Assembly: GCA_016791325.1 (NCBI GenBank)
Contig: JAEUMU010000013.1
Coordinates: forward strand, 1 to 26,979
Origin: Hyphomonadaceae bacterium
GTDB taxonomy: Bacteria; Pseudomonadota; Alphaproteobacteria; Caulobacterales; Aquidulcibacteraceae
DNA length: 26,979 nt
Direction: 5' to 3'
Part shown: in pieces, positions 13,915-22,583 of the stretch
Numbering within the stretch: position 1 is the stretch's first letter
How the letters are laid out: every line of letters begins with the position of its first letter
Notes under the pieces: generated by a model
Seen by the model: the letters and a program-made list of their open reading frames with translations, nothing else
What the model was told of the DNA's origin: nothing
Databases searched by the model: none
Made by a program: the position numbers and the translations under genes

Positions 13915-16071
13915 TCAGAACGTGGGCACGGGCGGGCCGCCGGGCGGCTGCTGATCCTGCGGCGGGCGGCGGGGGCCGGAGCCGAACTGGTAGGTCAAGG
14001 CGAAGCGCACGCGCGCCCCGGGGCTGGAGAATTCGGTGCGCTCGAAATACGCATCGGTGGTGATTTCCGAGACGTTGTTCTGCGAACTGAAAATATCCTG
14101 CGCCATCAGTGTGGCGTAGAGGCTGTCCGTGATTTTTCGCCGCCAAGTGATGTTGCCGATGACGAATTCGTCCAGATCGCTCTGCAGCGTATGCCGCGGG
14201 CCCTGGAAGCGCAGCTCGAACTGCACTTGATCGGCGCCGATCGCGTTCTGATCCTGATCGCGGTAATCGAGCGAAATCGCGCCATCGTATTCGAACTCGC
14301 TGCGCCGGGAGGTGACGCCGCCGTTCAACACGTCGAACTCCCGCTCCATCAGATTCACGCTGGCGGAGTAGCGCCAATTCGCGTTCAGGGGCCCGCGCAA
14401 AATGGCTTGCAGGCCGCGCTGTTCGCTCACGCCGGCATTAACGGTGGTGGTGCGGATGAGGCCCCCCGGCGTCACTTCCGTAAAGGGCGAGAACACATCC
14501 TCGCTGATACGATTATAGAAGGTGAGACCAAAGTTCGTGCCGGCGTTTTGATAGGTGAAATTGGCCTCGTAGGCGTCAGTGAGAGAGGGCTCGAGCGCCG
14601 GGTTGCCGACGATGGCGCGGTTGACATCGGCGAAGCGCAGGTTCGGATCGAGCTGCTGGAAGCTGGGGCGCTGGATGCGGCTGGTGTAGCTGAGATCGAC
14701 ATTGATGCTGTCGGTGAGGTCGCGCCGCAGGTGGATGCTGGGGAAATAACGCAGATCCGTATCGTCATCGTCGACAGCGCCGGATTGCACCTCGCGCCGG
14801 TAGTTCTCGATGCGCAAGCCTGGCTGCCAGGTCCATGGGCCTGTTTCGAACTGATAGGCGCCGTAGCCCGCCAGAGTTTGCTGGCGCCCTTCAAGCAGGG
14901 TGACGTAATCGGGTGCGATCACGGTGCCGGCGAGGGCGGTGCGCGAATTGTTGTGCTCTTGATCTGAGCTTTCGAAGTTCAGGCCGACGCTTAGGAAGCG
15001 GCTGTCGCCGAAGGGACGATCATACTCGAGGCGGGTGTTGGTGTTCAGCATGTCGAAGCTGTTGGCCGCGCGCGCGCGCGTTGCGGGGCCGCTCAGGGGC
15101 GTCAAGCCGAACGTCTGCTCGAAATCGACGCCGTGCCATTGGGCCATGGAGTTGAAGCGGAGCTGCTCGCGCGGGCGGGCGCCATCCTGCTGGAAATCGA
15201 AACTGATCTGGTCGTTGTAGAACTCGACCTCGTTCAGGTTTGATTGCGTGGCCGAAGGCGCGCCGTTGAGCGTGATGGCGGTATCGCGCAGGATGTCGTT
15301 GCCGCCCCTTACGTTGTCGACGGCGACGCTCATGCGGCGGCGCTCGTTCGGCCGATAGCCCAACGTGAGGCGGCTGAGATAGCGCCCGCCAAACTCCACC
15401 TCCTGCTCGCCGGTTTCGCGGCTTTGGTCGCCGGTGGCGAAGATCTGGCGCTCGCGCTCAAAATCCTGGGTTTGCCGGCCATTCCAGTAGCCGCCGCCGC
15501 CGCTAAGGCTCCAAGGGCCGCGCGACCAGTTCATCGATACGCCACCGTTGGAAACGCCGAACGTATCGACGCCCGCCTGCGCCGAGCCGGAAACGCCGGC
15601 GCTGAGGCGTTGGCGGGTAATGATGTTGATGATGCCGCCCGATGCTTGTGCAGAATATTGCGCCGAGGGATTGGTGATCACCTCGATGCGCTGAACCTCC
15701 GCGCCCAGAATGCCGCGCAGCACCTGCTCCAAATTGGTGCCGGGGACGGGCTGGCCGTTGATCTGGATGGTGACGTTTTCAGCGCCCAGCAATGTCACCG
15801 CGCCCGACGGCGCAACGCTCACCGAGGGTATGCGGCCCAGCACCTCGAACATGTTGGTGGCCTGGGCAGAGGCGTCGTCGCGCAGCGTGTAGGTGCGCCG
15901 GTCGATGCGGACCTGATCACCGGTGTCGGCCAGCACGACGATTTCATCTTCGAGATTTTCCGCGGCGGCCTGCTCGGCAGGTGGCGGCGGCGCGGCTTGC
16001 TGCTGCTGAGCGTGCGCGACCCCTGCGCTCGCCAGCAGGATTGCGACGCCGGAAGGAATAATGCGCTTCAT
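13915..16071 (-). CDS. TonB-dependent outer-membrane receptor
   Basis: A 718-residue receptor for energy-driven uptake across the outer membrane. It has a signal peptide (MKRIIPSGVAILLASAGVAH, AHA site) and a Gln/Pro-rich linker. A TonB-box-like DEIVVLA is followed by a plug domain (about 50-165) with the sequence ENVTIQINGQPVPG and SGGIINIITRQ. A 22-strand-type barrel follows. The plug resembles the OMP_b-brl_3-like receptor group. The last strand (ARVRFALTYQFG) is followed by a Pro-rich tail ending in Phe, unusual because barrels normally end at the strand's aromatic residue. ATG 16069-16071 has GGGGA upstream; an in-frame TTG at 16074 is less likely. It faces the rpoC terminator. No partner transport gene is adjacent, so the ligand is unknown. 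Confidence 0.9.
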   Translation of the reverse strand: MKRIIPSGVAILLASAGVAHAQQQQAAPPPPAEQAAAENLEDEIVVLADTGDQVRIDRRTYTLRDDASAQATNMFEVLGRIPSVSVAPSGAVTLLGAENVTIQINGQPVPGTNLEQVLRGILGAEVQRIEVITNPSAQYSAQASGGIINIITRQRLSAGVSGSAQAGVDTFGVSNGGVSMNWSRGPWSLSGGGGYWNGRQTQDFERERQIFATGDQSRETGEQEVEFGGRYLSRLTLGYRPNERRRMSVAVDNVRGGNDILRDTAITLNGAPSATQSNLNEVEFYNDQISFDFQQDGARPREQLRFNSMAQWHGVDFEQTFGLTPLSGPATRARAANSFDMLNTNTRLEYDRPFGDSRFLSVGLNFESSDQEHNNSRTALAGTVIAPDYVTLLEGRQQTLAGYGAYQFETGPWTWQPGLRIENYRREVQSGAVDDDDTDLRYFPSIHLRRDLTDSINVDLSYTSRIQRPSFQQLDPNLRFADVNRAIVGNPALEPSLTDAYEANFTYQNAGTNFGLTFYNRISEDVFSPFTEVTPGGLIRTTTVNAGVSEQRGLQAILRGPLNANWRYSASVNLMEREFDVLNGGVTSRRSEFEYDGAISLDYRDQDQNAIGADQVQFELRFQGPRHTLQSDLDEFVIGNITWRRKITDSLYATLMAQDIFSSQNNVSEITTDAYFERTEFSSPGARVRFALTYQFGSGPRRPPQDQQPPGGPPVPTF

Positions 16072-16192
16072 CAAATGTCCCCAAAGTTCACGCGGAGTTT
16101 GGGAACAGGCGGGGCGGCGTCAACGCGTGGTCGACAACCGCCGTTCGTCCGCCACTTATTGCAGTAGTGTTTCAGCCGCGAGCGGTGCTCGC

Positions 16193-17880
<1,688 letters not shown>

Positions 17881-17883
17881 GAC

Positions 17884-18717
17884 GTGGCGCCGCTCGCGAT
17901 CGGCGCCGCTCTGCTCTCAGCGCTTATCCACGCCAGTTGGAACGCAGCGCTGAAGGGCGGGACCGATCGGGTCACGGATTCGTTTCTGATCGCCGTGGGC
18001 GGGCTGGGCGCGGGCGTCATCATTATTGCGCTGATGGGCGCCCCGCCCGAGGCTGCCTGGCCCTATCTGGGGCTGACGGTGTTCATTCACTTGGCTTATT
18101 GGTTCGCGCTGTTCAAAGGCTACGACGCTGGCGACATGAGCCATGTCTATACGCTCTCGCGCGGGACAGCGCCGATGCTGGTGGGGCTGGGCGCGGCGCT
18201 GACGGCGCATGAGATTCCGCCGCCGCTGAAGATGGCCGGCATCGCGCTGGTTTCGGCCGGAGTGCTGACGGTGGGCGCGAGCCCGCAAGCGCCGGTGCGC
18301 GCCACACTATGGGCGATCGGCATTGGCCTTTGCATCGCCTCTTACTCGCTCGTGGACGCGCTGGGGGCGCGGGCCACAGGCAATGCGGTGCTGTTCCTGG
18401 GCTGGTCGATGGCGCTGATGAGCGTGCCGATGGCGGCGTTCGCTTTCTGGCGGCGCGGCGTTGGGCCCTTGCTGCGCAGCGCCTCCGTGGCGCCGTGGCG
18501 GGGCATCGGCATCGGCGTGATCAGCTTTGCCGGTTATGGGCTGGTGCTCTGGGCGCAGACGTTCGCGCCGATTGCGCAGGTGACGGCGCTGCGCGAGACC
18601 TCGGTGGTGTGGGGCGCGCTGATTGCGTTTCTGTTTCTGGGCGAGAAGCTCGGCCGGCGGCGCTGGCTGGGCGCGCTGATCGTGGCGGCGGGCGCTGGCT
18701 TGATCGCGTTCGGCTGA
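17884..18717 (+). CDS. EamA/DMT-family transporter
   Basis: A 277-residue integral membrane protein with about ten hydrophobic segments in two EamA-type halves, typical of drug/metabolite exporters of amino acids and other small metabolites. HASWNAALKGG in the first helix and the second-half ALRETSVVWGALIAFLFLGE near the C-terminus are characteristic. It starts at GTG 17884, three bases after the aminotransferase stop, with only a weak TAGGA upstream, suggesting translational coupling. Substrate unknown; co-transcription with an aminotransferase hints at an amino acid-like compound. Confidence 0.88.
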   Translation: MAPLAIGAALLSALIHASWNAALKGGTDRVTDSFLIAVGGLGAGVIIIALMGAPPEAAWPYLGLTVFIHLAYWFALFKGYDAGDMSHVYTLSRGTAPMLVGLGAALTAHEIPPPLKMAGIALVSAGVLTVGASPQAPVRATLWAIGIGLCIASYSLVDALGARATGNAVLFLGWSMALMSVPMAAFAFWRRGVGPLLRSASVAPWRGIGIGVISFAGYGLVLWAQTFAPIAQVTALRETSVVWGALIAFLFLGEKLGRRRWLGALIVAAGAGLIAFG

Positions 18718-18731
18718 GTAAAGTGGCGCCG

Positions 18732-19100
18732 ATGGCCGACCTGCAGCTTATCCGCATCGACGACGCCAAGGCGATCGTGCGCGTGGGCGTGCCGGAGCCC
18801 GAGCGCGCCGCGCCGCAGGAGGTGCGCATATCCGTGACGTTGGCGCTGGCTTCGCCCCCGGATTACGTGCGCAACGACCGCATCGGCGCAACTGTCGATT
18901 ACGACCGCATCATCCATTTCATCCGCGACGATCTGGGCGAGCCCGCGCATCTGGTGGAAACGCTGGCCGACCGCGTGGCGGGGCATTGCCTCTCGCTTTC
19001 GGAGCGCGCGCGCTGGGTGGAGGTTACGGTGAAGAAGCCTTCGGTGCTTTCCGGCGACGGCTTGGTGGCGGTGACGATCCGGCGGGAGCGCGCCGCATGA
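18732..19100 (+). CDS. Dihydroneopterin aldolase family protein (FolB/FolX type)
   Basis: A 122-residue tunnelling-fold protein of the FolB/FolX group. FolB cleaves 7,8-dihydroneopterin to 6-hydroxymethyl-dihydropterin in folate synthesis; FolX epimerises the triphosphate. Seen here are VGVPEPERAAPQEVRISVTL (the conserved acidic residue and Gln), VDYDRIIHFI (Tyr) and VTVKKPSVL (the Lys-Pro of the active site). It overlaps the next gene by ATGA, and that gene is a pteridine-reductase-like SDR, which supports a pterin role. Which of the two activities applies cannot be decided by eye. The frame is open upstream to 18309 but that part lies inside the exporter gene. Confidence 0.82.
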   Translation: MADLQLIRIDDAKAIVRVGVPEPERAAPQEVRISVTLALASPPDYVRNDRIGATVDYDRIIHFIRDDLGEPAHLVETLADRVAGHCLSLSERARWVEVTVKKPSVLSGDGLVAVTIRRERAA

Positions 19101-19846
19101 AATGGGCGCTGGTGACAGGCGGCGCGCAGCGCTTGGGGCGCGCAACGGCGCTGGAGTTGGCCGCCGCTGGCTGGGGCGTGGCCGTCCACTACAACAGCTC
19201 CGAGGCGGAAGCGGAGGCGGTTGCGGGCGAGATCGCCGCCGCGGGCGGGCGCGGTGTGATCGTTCAGGCGGATCTCGAGCATGCGCCTTCGCGCCATGCG
19301 CTGATCACGCGCGCCGCGGCGCAGGCGCAGGCGCCGATGAGCGCGCTGGTGAATTGTGCGGCGATTTTTGAACACGACACCATCGATACGCTGAGCGAAG
19401 ACGCCTTGCAGCGCCACATCAAGATCAACGCGCTGACGCCGGCTGTGCTGGCGCGTGAATTTGTGGAGGCGCTGCCCGAAGGCGAGCGCGGGGCGGTGGT
19501 GAATTTTCTCGATTTCAAACTGGCCAATCCCTATCCGGATCACTTCTCCTACACGCTCTCGAAATACGCGCTGGCCGGCGCGACCGAGTTGCTTGCACGC
19601 GCCTTAGCGCCGCGTGTGCGCGTGAACGCGGTTGCGCCGGGCTATGCGCTGCCCGCGCCTGGGCAAGCGCAGGCCGATTTTGAACGGCTGCACGCCGATA
19701 CGCCGCTGGATTACGGCCCGGCGCCGCAGGACATCGCCGGCGCCGTGCGTTTCCTGATCGAGAATCCCGCGGTGACGGGGCAGACGATCTACGTCGACGC
19801 CGGCCGGCGCTTCCGCTCGTTCACGCGGGACATGGCGTTTATGTGA
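19097..19846 (+). CDS. Pteridine-reductase-like SDR (FolM/PTR1 type)
   Basis: A 249-residue NAD(P)-dependent short-chain dehydrogenase. The Rossmann motif is TGGAQRLGRA, followed by NCAAIF and the catalytic YTLSK (Tyr152, Lys156). Where most SDRs have the catalytic Ser there is Asp139 (VVNFLDFK), the substitution known in pteridine reductase PTR1 and its FolM relatives, which reduce dihydropterins or dihydrofolate. Together with the overlapping FolB/FolX-like gene this points to tetrahydropterin or tetrahydrofolate formation. ATG 19097 overlaps the previous stop. Alternative: a general SDR of unknown substrate, less likely given the Asp. Confidence 0.85.
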   Translation: MKWALVTGGAQRLGRATALELAAAGWGVAVHYNSSEAEAEAVAGEIAAAGGRGVIVQADLEHAPSRHALITRAAAQAQAPMSALVNCAAIFEHDTIDTLSEDALQRHIKINALTPAVLAREFVEALPEGERGAVVNFLDFKLANPYPDHFSYTLSKYALAGATELLARALAPRVRVNAVAPGYALPAPGQAQADFERLHADTPLDYGPAPQDIAGAVRFLIENPAVTGQTIYVDAGRRFRSFTRDMAFM

Positions 19847-19852
19847 GCTTCG

Positions 19853-20182
19853 ATGCCGTATTTGTTCTTGGCCGGCGCGATCATCGCCGAAGTGGTGGCG
19901 ACGACAGCCTTGAAGGCGTCGGACGGGTTCACGAAATTCTGGCCCTCTGTCGTTGTCGTGATCGGCTATGCGATTGCGTTCTATCTTTTGGCGCTGGTGC
20001 TGAAGTCGATCCCGACGGGCGTGGCGTATGCGATCTGGTCGGGCGTGGGGGTGGTTCTGATCGCGCTGGCGGCGTGGCTGCTGCAAGGCCAGAAGCTCGA
20101 CGCGCCGGCGATGTTCGGCATGGGCCTCATCATCGCCGGCGTGGTGGTGATGAACCTGTTCTCGAAGACCATGGCGCATTGA
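19853..20182 (+). CDS. SMR-family multidrug efflux protein (EmrE-like)
   Basis: A 109-residue protein with four membrane helices, exactly the SMR size. Glu13 in [12 protein letters not shown] is the essential proton/substrate residue of helix 1, and [11 protein letters not shown] holds the conserved Trp of helix 3. The sequence follows EmrE/Qac closely, so export of quaternary cations by proton antiport is likely. It starts 6 bases after the reductase stop and is the last gene of the five-gene run. No terminator follows before the next promoter at 20209. Confidence 0.92.
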   Translation: MPYLFLAGAIIAEVVATTALKASDGFTKFWPSVVVVIGYAIAFYLLALVLKSIPTGVAYAIWSGVGVVLIALAAWLLQGQKLDAPAMFGMGLIIAGVVVMNLFSKTMAH

Positions 20183-20208
20183 GCGCCGCGCGCCGCCCGT
20201 GCCCGCCG

Positions 20209-20250
20209 TCACATCCTTAGGGCGGAGGGCCTACTAGCTTGTCCTCATCG
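20209..20250 (+). promoter_or_regulatory. Conserved promoter-like block of small gene copy 2
   Basis: TCACATC (20209-20215), 19 bases, TAGCTT (20235-20240), 4 bases, TCATCG (20245-20250): the same elements and spacing as at 180-139 on the minus strand, with unrelated bases between them. Transcription probably starts near TCATCG, just before the hairpin. Confidence 0.5.
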
Positions 20251-20265
20251 GATCACGGTGATCCG
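20249..20265 (+). promoter_or_regulatory. 5'-UTR hairpin upstream of small gene copy 2
   Basis: CGGATCAC-G-GTGATCCG, a perfect dyad that as RNA would form CGGATC-ACGGT-GATCCG. It ends 18 bases before the ATG, against 17 in copy 1; the stem sequence differs but pairing is kept. As DNA it could instead be an operator. Confidence 0.5.
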
Positions 20266-20283
20266 GCCCAAGGAGCCAAGGAA

Positions 20284-20376
20284 ATGACCAAGTTTTACGC
20301 CCTCGTCGCCGCCTGCGCAGTGTTCGCCCCCATGGCCTTCGCCACGCTGAACCAAGCCTCGCAAATCTGGGCATGA
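20284..20376 (+). CDS. 30-residue exported or membrane small protein, copy 2
   Basis: Function unknown. ATG 20284 to TGA 20374-20376. It begins MTKFYALVAACAVFAPMAFA and ends TLNQASQIWA. AGGAG (20271-20275) lies exactly 8 bases before the ATG, as in copy 1 at 12-104. Of 93 bases 84 match copy 1, with four synonymous codon changes and three replacements; the most different site is residue 29 (Trp here, Val there). The AFA motif could be a signal peptidase site releasing a ten-residue peptide. It stands as a single-gene unit with its own promoter block upstream and an intrinsic terminator at 20452-20480. Alternatives are a small membrane regulator or a type I toxin-like peptide. Confidence 0.78.
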   Translation: MTKFYALVAACAVFAPMAFATLNQASQIWA

Positions 20377-20451
20377 TCCTCCGCCGCCAGCTTCACCAGC
20401 CGGGACGGCGTTGAGGGACGGAAGAGATTATGCGCAGCGAGAATTGCTGAA

Positions 20452-20480
20452 GGGCTCCGGATCGCACCGGGGCCCTTTTT
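20452..20480 (+). terminator. Intrinsic terminator of small gene copy 2
   Basis: GGGCTCCGG / CCGGGGCCC (9 bp including one G-U pair) with loop ATCGCA, then five T's. It separates the small gene from the radical SAM promoter 13 bases further on. Confidence 0.85.
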
Positions 20481-20492
20481 GCTGCGGATAAT

Positions 20493-20507
20493 GTTCTTGA
20501 TATGTTC
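20493..20507 (+). promoter_or_regulatory. SOS box (LexA site), GTTC-N7-GTTC
   Basis: GTTCTTGATATGTTC is an exact match to the alphaproteobacterial LexA site, two direct GTTC repeats with seven bases between. It covers the -35 element of the radical SAM gene promoter, so bound LexA would block polymerase. Confidence 0.8.
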
Positions 20508-20525
20508 TATTTGTAGGACTACAAT
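20497..20525 (+). promoter_or_regulatory. Sigma-70-type promoter of radical SAM gene, leaderless
   Basis: TTGATA (20497-20502), exactly 17 bases, TACAAT (20520-20525). The ATG begins at 20534, 8 bases after the -10, so the start site should fall on or within a base or two of the start codon. There is no Shine-Dalgarno sequence, which agrees with a leaderless mRNA. Confidence 0.75.
20511..20524. promoter_or_regulatory. Palindrome over the -10 of the radical SAM gene
   Basis: TTGTAG-GA-CTACAA, a perfect 6-bp dyad overlapping the -10 box. It could be a second repressor site beside the SOS box. The binding protein is not identified. Confidence 0.4.
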
Positions 20526-20533
20526 CCTGCATC

Positions 20534-21604
20534 ATGTCCCGCGACGCTTTGCATGGGCGCGGCGTGCGCAGCAATGCGAGCGGCCGCTACGAACGCTTCG
20601 CGCGCGAAGCGTTCGACGATGGCTGGGCTGAGGAGGCGGCGACGCCGCTGGAGACGATCGTGACGCCGGAGTCGGCCAGGACGATCATCTCGCGCAACAC
20701 CAGCCCCGATATTTCCTTCGATCAGTCGATCAACCCGTATCGGGGCTGCGAACATGGCTGCGTCTATTGCTATGCGCGGCCCAACCATGCGTATGCGGGG
20801 CTATCGCCGGGGCTCGATTTTGAAACCAAGCTGTTTGTGAAGGCCAACGCGGCCGAGCTGCTGGAGCGCGAGTTCGCCAAGGCCAGCTATCGCCCGCGCA
20901 CGATCATGCTCGGCGGCGTCACCGACATTTATCAGCCGATCGAGCGCGGCTATGGCGTCACGCGGGCGGTGCTGCAGGTGATGGAGCGCTGGCGCCATCC
21001 GGTGGCGCTGATCACCAAGTCGCAGCTTGTAATCCGCGATATCGATATTCTCGCGCCTCTGGCCGCGCGCGGGCTGGCGAAGGCGGCGATCTCAGTCACG
21101 ACGCTGGACCGGCGCCTCGCGCGGGTGATGGAGCCGCGTGCGGCAGCGCCGCACCGGCGGGTGGAGACGATCCGGGCGCTGGCGGAGGCGGGCGTGCCCG
21201 TCACGGTGATGGCCGCGCCAATTATTCCAGGCGTCAATGACAGTGAGATCGAGGCCATCCTCGAACACTGCGCCGCCGCCGGCGCAAGCGCTGCGGGCTA
21301 TGTGGTGTTGCGGCTGCCGCTGGAGATCAAGGATTTGTTCCGCGAGTGGCTGGCGCAGCATTTTCCCGATCGCGCCGGGCGCGTGTTGGCGCTGGTGCGC
21401 CAGATGCGCGGCGGGCGCGATTACGATCCCGAATGGGGCAAACGGCAGAAGGGCGAGGGCCCCTATGCGCAGTTGATCGCCGACCGCTTCGCCCGCGCCT
21501 GCCGCCGGCTGGGGCTGGATAAGCCGCGCCTGCCGCTCGATCACAGCCAGTTCCGCCGCCCGATCGAGAGCGGAGACCAGCAGGAATTGTTCGGTGGCGC
21601 GTGA
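20534..21604 (+). CDS. PA0069-family radical SAM protein
   Basis: A 356-residue iron-sulfur enzyme. The 4Fe-4S/SAM motif is YRGCEHGCVYCYAR with Cys72, Cys76 and Cys79. Around it lie the family features HGRGVRSNASGRYE near the N-terminus, SFDQSINPYRG before the cysteines, GGVTDIYQPIE and ITKSQLVIRDIDIL. The family is related to SplB-like radical SAM proteins (spore photoproduct lyase group), but its reaction is unknown; there is no evidence that this protein repairs spore photoproduct. The SOS-box promoter argues for a DNA-damage role. ATG 20534 fits both the conserved N-terminus and the promoter. Confidence 0.92.
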   Translation: MSRDALHGRGVRSNASGRYERFAREAFDDGWAEEAATPLETIVTPESARTIISRNTSPDISFDQSINPYRGCEHGCVYCYARPNHAYAGLSPGLDFETKLFVKANAAELLEREFAKASYRPRTIMLGGVTDIYQPIERGYGVTRAVLQVMERWRHPVALITKSQLVIRDIDILAPLAARGLAKAAISVTTLDRRLARVMEPRAAAPHRRVETIRALAEAGVPVTVMAAPIIPGVNDSEIEAILEHCAAAGASAAGYVVLRLPLEIKDLFREWLAQHFPDRAGRVLALVRQMRGGRDYDPEWGKRQKGEGPYAQLIADRFARACRRLGLDKPRLPLDHSQFRRPIESGDQQELFGGA

Positions 21605-21671
21605 GCGCTGCTTTCCCAGCCCGGCGCGGATGCTCTAAGAAGGGCGCGAGGGCCCGAGGAGGACGCTTCCC

Positions 21672-22583
21672 ATGCGCATCGACAATCAGCGCCGTTCCGA
21701 CAATTTCCGCGACCGCGGCGCCGGCCGTGGCGGCGGCGGCGGCGGCGTGCCGGCCGCGGCGCTGTTCGCGATCCTCGGCAGACTTGGCTTTCGCGGCGTG
21801 CTGATCGTGGGCGTTATCGCGCTGGCGGCGTATTTCTTCGTGCCGGGCCTACGCGGGCCGATGATGGGCGCGCTGGGAATCGGCGGTGGCGGCGAAGTTG
21901 CGAGTTCCGGCGAAGTGTGCGCGCAGCACGAGCAGGCTTGCGATTTCTCGCGTGCGATCCTGGGCTCGACGGAAGACGTGTGGCGCGCGCAGTTCGCGCA
22001 AGGCCGCTTGCCGAATTATGGCCAAACGCCCAGCACCTATACCGATCCGACGTTGAACGTGTTTCAGGGGCAGGTTTCAACGGCATGCGGCGTGGCGCCT
22101 TCATCCGTCGGCCCGTTCTACTGCCCAGGCGACAACATGCTCTATATCGACCCGACCTTCTACGAGACGATGGCCACGCGCCTGCGCGCGCCGGGCGATT
22201 TCGCCCAAGCTTACGTCATCGCGCATGAAGTGGGTCACCACGTGCAAAACCTGATCGGCTCGATGCGCCGCGGCGCGCCGGGAGAAACGGAAAACCAAAC
22301 CTCCGTGCGCACGGAGCTGCAGGCCGATTGCTTTGCTGGCGTGTGGGGCCACACGGCGCGCGCCGATCTGGCCATCGACGATGCGGACCTGCGCGAAGCG
22401 TTGGGCGCCGCGCACGCCATTGGCGACGATACGTTGCAGCGGCAAAGCCAGGGCTATGTGAACCCCAACGAATTCTCGCACGGCACGAGCGCCCAGCGCA
22501 TGGCCTGGTTCCGCCGCGGCTTCGATAGCGGCGACGCGCGCCAGTGCGATACGTTCGCGGTGCGGGATTACAACGCGCTCTAG
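21672..22583 (+). CDS. ypfJ: YpfJ-type neutral zinc metallopeptidase
   Basis: A 303-residue protein of the Zn_peptidase (PF04228) family. A charged N-terminus with a Gly run (19-25) precedes one membrane helix (about 40-58), placing the rest in the periplasm. The zinc motif is HEVGHH (His185, Glu186, His189), with TELQADCFAG (Glu215) as the likely third ligand. CPGDNMLYIDP and the NEFSHGTSAQRMAWFRRGFD C-terminal motif are typical. GAGGAGG lies 9 bases before the ATG. Substrate unknown. Its TAG overlaps the stop of the opposite-strand gene. Confidence 0.92.
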   Translation: MRIDNQRRSDNFRDRGAGRGGGGGGVPAAALFAILGRLGFRGVLIVGVIALAAYFFVPGLRGPMMGALGIGGGGEVASSGEVCAQHEQACDFSRAILGSTEDVWRAQFAQGRLPNYGQTPSTYTDPTLNVFQGQVSTACGVAPSSVGPFYCPGDNMLYIDPTFYETMATRLRAPGDFAQAYVIAHEVGHHVQNLIGSMRRGAPGETENQTSVRTELQADCFAGVWGHTARADLAIDDADLREALGAAHAIGDDTLQRQSQGYVNPNEFSHGTSAQRMAWFRRGFDSGDARQCDTFAVRDYNAL

